A stretch of DNA of 64,000 bases from Cantharellus purpuraceus (GCA_025174535.1 JALBUN010000047.1:124001-188000), one strand, 5' to 3'; positions 33,188 to 45,886 are shown, counted from the first letter of the stretch. Numbers and translations: made by a program. The notes: generated from the sequence alone by a model not told the origin.

Positions 33188-36100
33188 ACAGGCTTCATCC
33201 ACCCATCCCTATCTCCCCATGGAGCTCTGGTCCTATTTGTCTGCAAAAAGGACAGATCACTCTGTCTATGCATTGACTTCCGTGGACTTAACAAGATCAC
33301 CAAGAAAGACTGATACCCAATACCCCGCACCACAGACCTACTTGAGAGTCTGCGAGGGGCTAAGATCTATTCCAAAATGGATCTCCAACATGCCTACCAT
33401 CTAGTCTGCATCCGAGAAGGCAACGAATGGAAAATGACTTTCCACACACAATATGGATCTTTTGAGTGGTGCATCATGCCCTTTGGACTAACCAATGCTC
33501 TGGCCACCTTCCAGAGGTTCATGAATGATACCTTCGCCAACCTCCTCAATGTGACTGTCCTCGTTTACTTAGACGACATTTTGGTATATTCAGACAACGA
33601 AGAAGAACATCGGACACATGTCCGAGAGGTACTCCAATGTCTCCAAAAACATGGCCTCTTCGCCCATGCTGACAAATGCGAATTCCACTCCGACTTGGTC
33701 GAATACCTAGGCTATATCCTCTCCCCAGCAGGATTGACAATGTCTGATGACAAAATCAAAGCTATACAGGAATGGCCGGAACCCTGGAAAGTCAAGGACA
33801 TACAGTCCTTCCTAGGGTTCACCAACGTCTACCATTGCTTCATTCACGGCTACTCCGATATCACCGTTCTGCTCACCCAACTCACTAGGAAGGGTATCCA
33901 ATGGAATTTCACTGATGAATGTAGACAGAGCTTTGAGACCTTGAAGAAGGCCTTTACTTCCACTCCGATACTGACTCATTGGGTTCCAGACGTTCCTATC
34001 ATATTAGAGACTGATGCCTCCGACTATGCACTTGCCACAATCCTGTCCATCATCCAGAGAGATGATGGACAAGTCCATCTGATCACTTTTCACTTGTGTA
34101 CATTTACACCCCCCAAACTGAACTATGACGTCCATGACAAAGAGCTCCTTGCCATATATGAAGCCTTCTGGATATGGAGACACTACCTCAAAGGCCCCTC
34201 TGATCCGGTGGACATCATAACTGACCACAAAAACTTGGAATACTTCTCCACAAGGAAACTACTCACCTGAAGACATATCTCAGTTCAATCTCATTATCCG
34301 TTTCCGTCCAGGCCGACTCAGAGCAAAGCCCGACGCATTAACTAGACACTGGGACGTCTACCCTAAAGAGGGGAGTAGCGACTATGCCACTGTAAACCCA
34401 CACAACTTTTGTCCTGTGTTCACTAACGAGCAGCTGGCATCGTCCCTATGAGCATCCACCCTCATGACTCCCACCCTCCGAGCTGTCACCATTATGGACA
34501 TCAACCAACTCCGCTCCAACATCCACTCATCACTCTGATCCAATCCTATTGCAGTTAAACACTTGGACAACCCTTCTGATCCAAAGTGGTCACTTGACCC
34601 CGAAGGACACCTCCGACACAACAACCAGATATATGTCCCCAATGCCAACGGTCTCCGACTCCGAGTTTTGCAGTATTATCATGATCACCTGATCTCTGGC
34701 CATTTCGGGCAAAATTGCACACTAGGATTAATTCAATGAGACTACATATGGCCAAAAATGTGGGAATACATTCAACACTACTGTAACTCCTGCACCATGT
34801 GTATGCGCTCAAAATTGCAAAGGCACAAACCCTACGGAATGCTTAAGCAACTTCCAGTCCCAGAGCAACCATGGAACTCCATCTCCATGGATTTCATAGA
34901 GAAGCTCCCCCCATCGCTCAGATACGACACCATACTCATGATTGTCAACAGGTTCACCAAACAGTCACTATTCATTCCGACGCATGACACCATCACCTCT
35001 GCCTCACTAGCTAAATTGTTCATTCTCCATGTATTCTCTAAACACGGAGTCCCATCACATGTCATGTCTGATCAGGGCTCGGAGTTCATGTCCTCCTTCT
35101 TCCACACATTAGGAAAAGCTCTTGACATGAAGCTTCATTTCACCTCTGGATACCATCCTGAAGGAGATGGACAAACAGAACAATGAATCAGTCCCTGAAA
35201 CAATATGTTATGACTATATTCATTAACAACCAGATCCCCATCCGATCCACTCAGATCCCACGCACATGAAATCTATACTCCATTTGGAAACCGCTGTCTC
35301 CATCTACCTGTCCGATTGTCACCGCCGATTCCGCCCATCCATCTCCGGTTCCGATTGATGCATCAGCATCACCATAGGAACCCAGACATCCGTCCCCATC
35401 GGACTCGGACATACTCATGTAAGGCCGTCGGCCTCAGAGACCCATCACTGGAGTAATTATTATTAGATTTCAAAATATGTATTTAAGTTGCCCGACTGAG
35501 GACTTCATTCCCCAGTTTGAATATCAAATCACGCCTAGTTCCTAAGTCTGATCCTAACTCTCTAAGTCGTACTCTGTCTCCAAAATCTCGGACACCGGTA
35601 TTAGTGAGGGCGCAGCACATAAGCTGAAGCCAAGTCCGTCCCAACCCCCACGACATGCTCTGACTCCAACCCGACCTCCGACCCAATCTCCAACCCCAAA
35701 TCGGACCTAGTGCATAACACAATATCTCTGAGTCTATTGTAACTATCACCAGGACAACTGGGCTGATATACTTCCAATAGCAGAGTTTGCCTACAACAAT
35801 GCTCCAAATGTGACTACTGGCATCTCTCCATTCTTTGCTAATAAAGGCTACCATCCAAACATCTCCGTCCACCCCGAGAAGGAACTCACCTCCACCAAAG
35901 CCCACCAATTCATAACCAACCTCGACCAACTACACCAACATCTCCAAGAAACCATCTCCAATGCCCACAAACAATACCAAGTCTCTGTGGACCAATACCA
36001 CATTCCGGCTCCAGACCTGCAACTCAGAGACAAAGTATTCATTAAGGCCGAACACTTCTGGACCACCTGTCCATCAAAGAAACTCTCTGAGAAATACTTA

Positions 36101-36474
36101 GGTCCTTATGAGGTCATTGCTCGTGCAGGCAGCAGGTCCTTCACCCTCCGCCTCCCTGACCACTTCTGAGCAGTTCATCTGGTCTTCCATATATCAATGC
36201 TCAAACCTGCTACTACAAACAAGACCTCTGGTCACATGCAATGCCAATCATCATCGAAGGAGATAATGAATATGAGATATCTGAGATCCTGGACTTGAAG
36301 ATTGATTGTCGATACAAGTGCAAGCTCCAGTACCTAGTCAAATGGACGGGATATGAAGGCACCGATGAAGAGTCCTCATGGATCTTCACATCTGAACTCA
36401 ATCACACATCCGAATCCATCTCCAATTTTCACTCCACTTATCCAGACAAACCTGGCCCTCTTATGAATCTTTAA
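33188..36474 (+). pseudogene. pol: pol of element 3 (partial, split by a solo LTR)
   Basis: It begins within reverse transcriptase ([17 protein letters not shown]). It keeps a long open stretch at 33377-34270 with [18 protein letters not shown] and RNase H LETDASDYALATIL. The integrase runs from about 34650 to 35205, is interrupted by the solo LTR, and resumes at 35720. The chromodomain at about 36265-36420 reads YEISEILDLKIDCRYKCKLQ then YLVKWTGYEGTDEESSW. It ends GPLMNL at 36474. Stops include TGA at about 33310, 34270 and 34536. It lacks the N-terminal third of pol. Confidence 0.85.
35206..35719 (+). repeat. Solo LTR inside integrase of element 3
   Basis: This is a 514-bp solo chromovirus LTR flanked by the perfect 5-bp duplication CAATA (35201-35205 and 35720-35724). 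Removing the LTR and one CAATA restores the integrase sequence seen in element 2 (CAATATCTCTGA). It contains TATTTAAG at 35480 and CAGTTTGAATAT at 35513-35524. Confidence 0.93.
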
Positions 36475-36630
36475 GTTCCATTACTAATGTTAATTCTATT
36501 ATTTTGCATCATCATTTTATTACAAGTCACAAAAGGAATTACAAGTCTACCCCAAGCTCCAAAGGAATCTCACTCCACCCCATTTTTCTCTGCTCCAAAA
36601 TATTACAATCAAAATCATTTCATTTTTATG

Positions 36631-38883
36631 TTATACATTGCGTTTCCTTTTTCCCTTCCCCTTGTCTACCTCAGGCTCCATCTCCAATGCAGTCTCCAAC
36701 TCATCATCACTCTCTACATCCGACACCCAATCTTTCTCATCCCCCATATCTGAATCCTTGTCTAAAGGGGCCATGAACTTCCACAGCCAACACAACTCAG
36801 CAGTCCACTGACCCTCGAGAACCTCCTTCAGTTTCATTGTCTTCACCAAGTCCACTAACAACCCCTCCATCCACCAGAGGTGCTCCAACTGCAGGTTAAC
36901 CAGCTGGATAAGCTGGGCCACAGTACTGTTGGGCACAGAGATGTGCCCCGTACCTGCACCGGTCGTTGCTCCTTCCGATCCGACACCACTACCCCCAGCT
37001 GCCACAGCGCCCATCTCCATCCACCACTTTTTGGTTGGACGACCTTCTGATTCTTTCTCTGCCCCTCACCACTAGTCAGGGCTTGATGCTCTGACTCCAG
37101 GGATCGAACTTGCCATTGATCCTACACCCTCCTTTCCGACCCCAACAACAATTGCAGGACCAAAGGTGGCAAGTTGGGCTGGTAGGCCACACACACTCCA
37201 TGCCCACATCCTGACACAAGTCACAAATTACACCGGGCCCACCGAATGGCTCCATTGGAGCCAGAGCCTTGGGTGGTCCGCCCCTTCTTGATGTGGCCTC
37301 CAAGTGCTCCCTCTCCTCTGCCTTGTCCTGCTGTTCAGCTGCCGCCTTCTCCATCTTGCACTTGCGAAGCCGGATCACTGACCTAGTGATACGCAGCTCC
37401 TTCTTAGACGCTTGTTCAGAAATACAACAAATACGTATATACAACCTATTTTCCTCAAATTTTATACAATACACTTCAATTCAAACTTATTTTCATATTT
37501 CAACATGATTCTCAAATTTTACACAATATACTAGATTAAAACATATTGTGATATTTTGGCATAATTCTCAAAAATAATTCTTTTTTTCCTGATTTAGTGG
37601 TGGCAACTCTCTTGAGGGAACATCCAAATATCATTGATTCTTTCTTATACAATACTTGTAACATAATTTGAACTATCTTTAATCCCCACCTGGTATTTGT
37701 ATATCTAAATACCCTATATAATACCAATTATATTAATACATACATTCCTATTATATCCATGTAAATAATTATGTTCATCTCAACCAAATATCTTATCTTT
37801 TAAAGTTTATTAAAATATAGAATACATGTTTATATTTATGAAAATTTCACACATCCAAAATCTTTTAAGATATCCAAATTGTAACTCCCTGGCTTTATGT
37901 ATCATTGAGATCCTGATGTATATCTCCTATACATCAGAATATTGTATACTGACATGATTCCAAACAAGCGTCTTATGGGTCACCAATACATGATTCTCCA
38001 CTTTGCACCATATGACCCTCTGGTCCACCTCCCGCTTCTCCGTATCAGCACTCAGGTGTGCCTTCAATGAAAAGATCATGACCTCAAGGTTCTTCTTGGT
38101 GGTAGCAGCATAGAGCTCCTCCCTTTTGCAAGCTTTGACCATGGCTACCCAAGCCATCTCCTCGTAGCAATTCGAGGTCAGATCCAGCTTCATATCCGCC
38201 CCGACATCCACACCCACCTCTGGCTCCACATTTGCGTCGAGCTCCATATTGACATCAGGGTCCGCTTCCACCTCCGCCCTCTCTGCCTCCGCTGCATCAT
38301 CTTCCTCAGCTGCACCCACTGCAAATAACAGCTGTGACTGCAGATGTAAGAGCGAGTCCACCGTAGGAACAGTTGTCAGACAGCTTGTCTCTGTCCATGT
38401 AATCGAGATGATGGAGACCTCAGGGGTCCCTGCCCGTATTGGCACACTCAGACTCCCCGAGTGACTGGTTGCCCCTGCCCCGGTCACCTCCTCTTCTACC
38501 TCCATGGTGGCTTCTAGCTTGTGCACCTGCTCTTCCACTTCCTTCAGTCTCACAGCCTCCATCGCGGCTGCAAGTTCCTTGACCCTGTGTGCTCTCTCGG
38601 CTTTCGCTTCTTCCTCCTTCCTTCTCCATTCCATCTCCACCTCCTCCTTCCATCTCTGCTCCTCCTCCTCCTCCTTCTGTCTCCACTCTTCCTCCTCCTC
38701 CTTCTGTCTCTACTCCTCCTCCTCCTTCCGTCTCCACTCCTCCTCCTCCTTCCATCTCTATTCTACCTCCTCCTCCTCCTCCTCCTCTTTCCATCTCTGC
38801 TCCTCTTCCTCTTCCTTCTGTCGGGCCAAGAGCAACTGCTCAAGCTCAGCCACACTCTTGTTTGCCAAAGGGTTTGACATCAT
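36631..38883 (-). pseudogene. Antisense ORF of element 3, split by a TIR element
   Basis: This is the third copy of the antisense frame. The original ATG is lost by a 2-bp change; the next ATG is at 38883 (MMSNPLANKSVAELEQLLLA). The coiled-coil section (about 38630-38815) contains stops. The middle (38640-37976) is open, with AERAHRVKELAAAMEAVRLK, and then the 565-bp TIR element interrupts it. Past that it continues with KMEKAAAEQQDKAEEREH and the Cys cluster CDLCQDVGMECVWP..CCWGRKGGC, then a basic tail KGKGKRKRNV to the stop at 36631. The domain order is identical to element 2, and it also lies 156 bp past the pol stop. Confidence 0.72.
37408..37972 (+). mobile_element. TIR element (MITE), copy a
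   Basis: These 565 AT-rich bp carry terminal inverted repeats, GACGCTTGTTCAGAA at the left and GACGCTTGTTTGGAA on the reversed right end. They are flanked by the 3-bp duplication TTA. The empty site is seen in element 2 (CTTCTTATGGGTC at about 29032). The element contains a 63-codon frame also present in copy b, but no transposase motif. Three-base TTA duplications are typical of PIF/Harbinger elements and also occur with CACTA elements. Confidence 0.85.
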
Positions 38884-39021
38884 TGAGGATAAGACCTCAA
38901 TCACATCCCTCTTTTTATATGTCTCCAAACCCCCAGTATAACTCCAACTGTGCCCAACTGTCTCACCCATTCAATCTATAGACATGAGGCCTCAGGGGTT
39001 TGACCTTAAATGGAGAGATAC

Positions 39022-39563
39022 TGTTATGACTATATTCATTAATGCCCAGATCCCTGTCCAATCCACTCAGATCCCCGCGCACATGAAATCTATACTCCAT
39101 TTGGAAACTGCCACATCTCCATTTACCTGTCCGATTGTCACTGCCGAATCTCACCCATCTGTCTCTGGTTCCAATTGATGCATCAGCATCACCATAGGAA
39201 CCTGGACATCCATCCCCGTCAGACTCAGACATACTCATGTAAGGCCGTCGGCCTTGGAGACCCATCACCAGAGTAATTAACATTAGATTTCAAATGTGTA
39301 TTTAAGCTGTCTGACTGGGGACTTCATCCCCAGTTCAAATATCGAATCATGCCTAGTTCCTAAGTCTGATCCTAACTCTCTAAGTCATACTCCATCTCTG
39401 AAATCTCGGACACCGGTATTAGTGAGGGCGCAGCACATAAGCTGAAGCCAAGTCCTGTTCCAACCCCCACGACGTACCCCAACTCCCTCTCCAACTCCGA
39501 CCAAACCTCCAACCCAACCTCCAACCCAATCTCCAACCCCCAATTTGGACCTAGTGCGTAACA
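39022..39563 (+). repeat. 3' LTR of element 3
   Basis: This is a 542-bp LTR, TGTTATGACT...GTGCGTAACA. It sits inside an older LTR, whose remainder continues at 39564. Confidence 0.85.
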
Positions 39564-39788
39564 CATCCAATCATCACTGCTGTTTCCACCCATCCATCTC
39601 TGATTCCATTGATACATCGGCATCACCATAGAAACCCAGACATCCATCCCCATTGGATTTGGACATACTCACATAAGGTTGTTGACCTTGGAGATTTCTC
39701 ACCAGAGTAATTATTATTAGATTTATGTATTTAAGTCATACTACTGGGGACTCTATTCCCTAGTTTGAATATTGAATCACATCTAGTG
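39564..39788 (+). repeat. Old LTR fragment between elements 3 and 4
   Basis: This is the middle part of a CpG-poor LTR, collinear with the others from the CATCC..ATCATCAC block to the CACATCTAG block. It is cut on the right by the LTR of element 4. Confidence 0.75.
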
Positions 39789-40301
39789 TTATGACTATAT
39801 TCATTAATGCCCAGATCCCCATCCGATCCACCCAGATCCCTGTGCATATGAAATCTATACTCCATTTGGAAACCATCACATCTCCATTAGTCCACCCAAT
39901 CATCACCGATCTTGCTCATCCATCTCCAGCTCTGATTGATGCATCAGCATTACTATAGGAAACCAGACATCTGTTCTTGTCAGACTCAGACATATTCATA
40001 TAAGGCTGTTGGCATCACTGGAGTAATTATTATTAGATTCCAAATATGTATTTAAGTCATACTACTGGGAACTTCATTCCCCAGTTTGAATATCAAATCA
40101 CACCTAGCTCCTAAGCCTGATCTGAACTATCTAAGTTGTACTCCATCTCTGAGATCTTGGACACAGGTATTAGTGAGGGTGCAGCACATAAGCTGAAGCT
40201 AAGTCTGTTCCAACCCCCATGATACCCCCTAATGCCCACTCTGACTCTGACCCCAAACTCCAATCCAGGTTCTGACCCCCCAGTGGACCTAGTGTGTAAC
40301 A
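39789..40301 (+). repeat. 5' LTR of element 4
   Basis: This is a 513-bp CpG-poor LTR, TGTTATGACT...GTGTGTAACA. The downstream primer site ATATTTGAACTG (40304-40315) differs from element 1 by two transition-type changes. Confidence 0.84.
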
Positions 40302-42009
40302 GTATATTTGAACTGCTGTACTCACTTCTACTCTAATGCCATGATCTGCCACCAATTCTGAGTATGCATGAACCATCAAGGTGCCCACTCCAAGCATTAA
40401 CACCATCCCTGAGGTTTTTGAAGAGCTGACAGGCCACATAGACGCTTGTTCGGAATCATGTCAGTATACAATATTCTGATGTATAGGAGATATACATCAG
40501 GATCTCAATGATACATAAAGCCAGGGAGTTACAATTTGGATATCTTAAAAGATTTTGGATGTGTGAAATTTTCATAAATATAAACATGTATTCTATATTT
40601 TAATAAACTTTAAAAGATAAGATATTTGGTTGAGATGAACATAATTATTTACATGGATATAATAGGAATGTATGTATTAATATAATTGGTATTATATAGG
40701 GTATTTAGATATACAAATACCAGGTGGGGATTAAAGATAGTTCAAATTATGTTACAAGTATTGTATAAGAAAGAATCAATGATATTTGGATGTTCCCTCA
40801 AGAGAGTTGCCACCACTAAATCAGGAAAAAAAGAATTATTTTTGAGAATTATGCCAAAATATCACAATATGTTTTAATCTAGTATATTGTGTAAAATTTG
40901 AGAATCATGTTGAAAATGAGTTTTAATCTAAGAGTGTTGTGTAAAATATGAGGAAAATAGGTTGTATATACGTATTTGTTGTATTTCTGAACAAGCGTCA
41001 TAGAGACTGTCAATGAAGAGGATGACACCCTGCCCTCCCCAAATCTGGCACAAGCCATCTCCCTGCTCACCAGCAGCATCTGTATCCCACAAGCTCCTAA
41101 GTCCTGGACCAAGGTCTGGGAACCTGACCCCTTCAATGGCTCCAATCTGTGTAAACTCCAACCATTCCTGGTGGAATGCCAGTTGAACTTCCATGACTGC
41201 CCTGATGCTTTTACATCTGATCAGGTGAAGGTCACTTTCACCATGTCCTATCTCAAGGGCACCATGCTGGACTACTTTGAGCCAGCACTGATGGATGACT
41301 CCAACTTTGTCTCTGAACTCCAGACCAATTTTGGTCCTTACAACCCCAAGGCTGATGCTGAGAACAAACTCGATTGACTTCAGATGAAGGAAAATCACAA
41401 GATTGCAAAATACATTGTGATTTTCCAGCAGCTAGCTCCAAAGGTCCAATGGGGTGATACCACACTCTGATGCCAATTTTATGTTGGCCTTCTGTCCCAC
41501 TTCAATGACAAGATATCATGCATTGGTAAGCCAGATACCCTGGTTAACTTCACAAGCTCACCCAATCCATCAATGCCCATTACTGGGAATGTCAATCCAA
41601 GGTCTCCCACAAAAATTTAACTAACAACAAGTTGGACAAATCATTGGACAAGACCCCCAAGTCCAACAAGAGGTCTGATAAGAAGACCACCAACAACTCC
41701 AGCCAGAAGTCAAACACTGGTAATGCCACCACATCTGGTCCTGGTCAGAATAACTCCAGTTCCAGCAACAACTCCAGAGCTTGCAAGAGCACTCTGGATT
41801 TCTCCACCAAGCTGGGTAAGAATAGCAAACTCACCCAGCAGGAATGCCAGTGCCACATGGACAACAGCCTCTGTTTGTTCTGTGGAAAGCCTGGCCACCA
41901 AGCCAAGGATTGCAACAAGGCAACCTTGTCTGCTGTGAAGGCAAAGGGCCATGTGGCCAATGCTGTGGAGGACAAGTCCAATGCCAAGGCAACAGACTCA
42001 AAAAAATAG
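40302..42009 (+). pseudogene. gag: gag of element 4
   Basis: It is interrupted by TIR element copy b at about codon 42 and by several stops (the start reads ATG CCA TGA). The recognisable part from 41170 shows ECQLNFHDCPDAFTSDQVKV. From 41632 it has a Ser/Asn-rich linker, and it ends with CLFCGKPGHQAKDC. The A7 run and TAG stop are kept at 42000-42009. Confidence 0.8.
40441..40999 (-). mobile_element. TIR element (MITE), copy b
   Basis: This is a 559-bp copy, near identical to copy a in reverse orientation. It has GACGCTTGTTC ends and the 3-bp duplication ATA (40438-40440 and 41000-41002). The intact target is seen in gag of elements 1 and 2 (CACATAGAGGC). Confidence 0.85.
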
Positions 42010-42088
42010 TAAGCAGTCCTCTAGCCTCCATATGGGCTGAGGGCTGCATTCATACTCCCCATGCAACAAATGAGGTCTGCCTGAATGC

Positions 42089-43149
42089 TGATGGGCCAGG
42101 ACACATCGAGGATGTATATTGAACCACTTTGACAGTCTAACTCCGCCAGCATCTTTTTGTATCAAACTTTTAAATAGCGCTGCAACTCCCTCTCCACCTC
42201 AGTCTCTATTTCTAGCCATCGATCGTCACTCGTGTTTCATCGCCATCAATCATTATCAGCCTTCTATTCACACCAATCCTTTTATCATCATTCATGGCTT
42301 CCAATTCTATTCCTCTCTCCAACATCCCTTCTAATAATACATCACACTGGTCTCTGGACACGGAGGACTATCAAAAATACACCAAGCTCCATGGGCATGT
42401 TAAGCCACCTCCACATGTCAAAATACTTCCAAAACTCTTTCAATGTCCAAGATCCCCACCATGTCTCTCTTATGCCATTGGCAATCCCATATTCTTTCAC
42501 AATTCCATTGAACCATATACATTCCTCAGCATTTCACCTCTATATCATAACACAGATAGAAGAGTCAAACATGAGGTAGAGTTTCAGTCACCATCGCTGA
42601 CCTATCCTCCCACTTCAATCTGACTCAGGTTACATCATGTCAGGCAAAGGGACCAAATACCCTTGGAATGGGATACCATATGGAGACAGATCACTAACAC
42701 AATAAGGAGTATTTGTTGTGGATGCTGACTGAAGTCCTCATGTGACTCAGGGTCAATTTACCTTCGGAGCCGTAGGGAAGATGGTATTGGTGGATGTTTC
42801 TATTGTTCTTTTATATGACTCACCCCTGTTTCATCTTTTAATTCATTCATACATGACTTACTCATCCTTGTTCTATTTTTGTTTCTTTTATTACTCATCA
42901 CCTCCTATTCTTACAAAGATTACCCTTATCTGTCACTTCATTTCTCCATGATTTCCCCATTAGTAGTTCAACTTCACATGCTTTGTCAGCTGGCTTGATC
43001 AGCATTTCTTGCATCATATCGCATCATTTGCTCCTCATATTGTGTCATTGTGCCCTGGGGATTTGTATATAAAAGGGTGCTAGTTTTTGCCTTTGGAATC
43101 AATCAACAAGTTTTCAGCTAACACTCTAAAGTCATAGTCCATGCTCTAA
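42089..43149 (+). mobile_element. Insertion Q, second copy
   Basis: About 1.06 kb is collinear with 29410-30450. It includes the small frame MASNSIPLSNIPSNNTSHWS and the LTR-like block from TGTTGTGG at 42714, with TATAAAAG. The right side is cut by TIR element copy c. It sits in the protease region of element 4. Confidence 0.65.
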
Positions 43150-43697
43150 GACACTTGTTCAGAATCATGTCAGTATACAAAATTCTGATGTATATGAGAT
43201 CTACATCAGAATTTCAATGATACATAAAGCCAGGGGGTTACAATTTGGATATCTTAAAAGATTTCAGATGTGTGAAATTTTCATAAATATAAACATATAT
43301 TAAACTTTAAAAGATAAGATATTTGGTTGAGATGAACATAATCATTTACATGGATATAATAGGAATGTCTGTATTCATATAATTAGTATTATATAGGGTA
43401 TTTAGATATACAAATACCAGGTGGGGATTAAAGATAGTTCAAATTATGTTACAAGTATTGTATAAGAATCAATGATATTTGGATGTTCCCTCAAGAGAGT
43501 TGTCACCACTAAATGGGGAAAAAAGAATTATTTTTGAGAATTATGCCAAAATATCAAAATATGTTTTAATCTAGTATATTGTGTAAAATTTGAGAATCAT
43601 GTTGAAATATGAAAATAAGTTTTAATCTAAGTGTGTTGTGTAAAATTTGAGGAAATAGGTTGTATATACATATTTGTTGTATTTCTGAACAAGCATC
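43150..43697 (-). mobile_element. TIR element (MITE), copy c
   Basis: This is a 548-bp diverged copy with ends GACACTTGTTCAGAA and GAACAAGCATC. The flanking triplets TAA and CTA do not match, and it lies at the Q/R junction, so the site may be rearranged. An internal deletion removes part of the TATTTTAATAAAC region. Confidence 0.78.
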
Positions 43698-44061
43698 CTA
43701 GACTACTTCACACATTGCTGTTACCCACTTCAGAGTGTCACTGGTTGGATGGTTGGATTCATCCACCTACTTCCTTTAGCCTCTAAGTGCATTCCCCTCA
43801 TTTTGGAATATCTGGACCCCTAAGTGTCCATGAACTCTAGACTCTGGAAGTCTTATTCATTTCTTGCTGCTAAGAAATGTATTACTTTTCTGCATATAGT
43901 CTGCATTGACCAATACAAGGGATTGTAACCAAAGTACAAACATTAAATCATTTCTGGAGTTGTGCTGCAGCAGGGTTTGATATTCTTCTCAGCTGTTCAT
44001 TCACAGAATTGTGGTGATTTAGAGTTTACCCTAACACCATAATTTTGCAGGTTCCAAAACA
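43698..44061 (-). mobile_element. Repeat R, reversed partial copy (empty site)
   Basis: This is the reverse complement of the left part of R. It contains, uninterrupted, the sequence into which element 2 inserted: GTGGGTAACAGCAATGTG when read on the minus strand. It ends at AGGTTCCAAAACA, and pol of element 4 resumes directly after. Confidence 0.78.
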
Positions 44062-45886
44062 GGTACTCCAATGTCTCTGCCAACATGGCCTCTTCACCTA
44101 CACCGACAAGTGTGAATTCCACTCCAACTCCATTGAGTATCTAGGCTATATCCTCTCCCCTGCAGGATTGACAATGTCTGATGACAAGGTCAAAGTCATA
44201 CAGGAATGACCAGAACCACAGAAAATCAAAGATGTACAGTCCTTTCTAGGGTTCACCAACTTCTACTGACACTTCATCCACAACTACTCCAATATTACCA
44301 TTCTGCTCACCCAGCTTAATAGAAAGGGTATCCAATGGAATTTCACTGATGAATGTAAACAGAGCTTTGACACCTTGAAAAAGGCCTTTACCTCTGCTCC
44401 AATACTGACTCATTGGGTTCCAGACATCCCTATTCTATTAGAGACTGATGCCTCCAACTATGCACTTGCCATGATCCTGTCCATCATCTGTCTGCATGAT
44501 GGACAAGTCCATCCAATCGCTTTTCACTCACATACCTTTATGCCCCCCAAGCTGAACTATGACATCCATGACAAAGAGCTCCTTGCTATATTATATATGA
44601 AAACATTCCAGATATGGAGACACTACCTCAAAGGTCCCTCCAATCTGGTTGATATCATAACAGACCACAAGAACTTGGAATACTTCTGCATGATGAAACT
44701 TCTCACCCAGAGACAAGTCCAGTGGTCCGAATACCTTTCTCAGTTCAACCTCATTATCTGCTTCTGTCCTGGTCAACTTGGAGCAAAGCCTGATGCATTA
44801 ACTAGACACTGGGATGTCTATCCTAAAGAAGGGAGTAGCAACTATGCCACTATAAATCCACACAACTCCTGCCCTGTGTTCACTAACAAGCAGCTGGCAT
44901 TGTCCCTACAAGCATCTACCCTCATGACTCCCACCCTCTGAGCTGTCACCATCATGGACATTGACCAACTCCACTCCAACATCTGCTCATCACTCTGATC
45001 TGATCTTGTTGCAGCTAAACACTTGGATGACCCTTCTGATCTGAAGTGGTTGCTTGACCCCAAAGGACACCTCCCAAATATACATCCCCAATGTCAATGG
45101 TCTCCAACTCCAAGTTTTGCAGTACTATCATGATCATCCAATCTCTGGCCATTTTGGACAAAACCACACACAAGTGTCAATCTGACAAGACTATGTATGG
45201 CCAAAAATGCAAGAGTATATTCAACACTACTGTAACTCTTGTACCATGTGTATGTGCTCAAAATCACAAAGGCACAAACCCTACAGAATACTTAAGCAGC
45301 TTCTGGTTCTGGAGCAACTGTAGAACTCCATCTCCATGGATTTCATAGAGAAGCTCCCCCCATTGCTTGGATATGAGACTATACTTGTGATTGTTGACAG
45401 ATTCACTAAACAGTCACTATTCATTCCGATGCATGACACCATCACCTCCACCTTACTAGCTAAGTTATTCATTCTCCATGTATTCTTGAAACACAGAGTC
45501 CCATCACATGTCACATCCAATTGGGGCTCAGAGTTTGTGTCCTCCTTCTTCTGCACATTAGGAAAGGCTCTCAACATGAAACTTCATTTCACCTCCAGAT
45601 ACCATTCCAAGGGAGACAGACAAACAGAACAAATGAATCAGTCCCTGGAACAATATCTCTGAGTCTATTGTAACTATCAACAAGACAACTGGGCTGATCT
45701 ACTTCCAATTGCAGAGTTTGCCTACAACAACACTCCAAATGTGACTACTGGCATCTCTCCATTCTTCACTAATAAAGGCTACCAGCTGAACATCACCATC
45801 CACCCCAAGAAGGAACTCACCTCAACCAAAGCCCACCAATTTATAACCAACCTTGACCAACTACACCAACATCTCCAAGAAGCCAT
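44062..45886 (+). pseudogene. pol: pol of element 4 (late RT to integrase)
   Basis: It resumes in reverse transcriptase after the active site (VLQCLCQHGLFTYTDKCEFH). RNase H (LLETDASNYALAMILSI) and a decayed integrase follow, with CVCAQ in place of the usual CMRSK zinc-ligand context. Then comes MDFIEKLPPLLGYETILVIV. The last recognisable part is the TFINLDQLHQHLQEA-equivalent linker. It contains many stops and no chromodomain. Confidence 0.8.

Larger units (their letters stand above)
33188..39563 (+). mobile_element. Chromovirus element 3, 5'-truncated
   Basis: It lacks the 5' LTR, gag, protease and the start of reverse transcriptase. The rest is collinear with element 2: pol to the chromodomain, then the antisense frame, then the 3' LTR (39022-39563). 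It has been hit by a solo LTR (35206-35719) and a TIR element (37408-37972). Confidence 0.87.
39789..45886 (+). mobile_element. Chromovirus element 4, old and CpG-depleted
   Basis: It has one LTR (39789-40301), gag and parts of pol, and lacks any 3' end. It is punctuated by TIR elements (40441-40999, 43150-43697), a Q copy (42089-43149) and a reversed R copy (43698-44061). Nearly all CpG present in elements 1-3 has become TpG or CpA, marking it as the oldest copy. It ends at about 45886, fused to a transposase fragment. Confidence 0.83.

Noticed and set aside
33183..33192. Treating the right end of repeat R as a clean insertion in reverse transcriptase
   Set aside because: The left end of R lies in an LTR, not in reverse transcriptase, so the two flanks do not match. 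The junction is more likely recombinational.
37536..37727. 63-codon frame in TIR element copies a and b
   Set aside because: The proteins are identical only because the two DNA copies are nearly identical. There is no transposase motif, and the frame is not seen in copy c.
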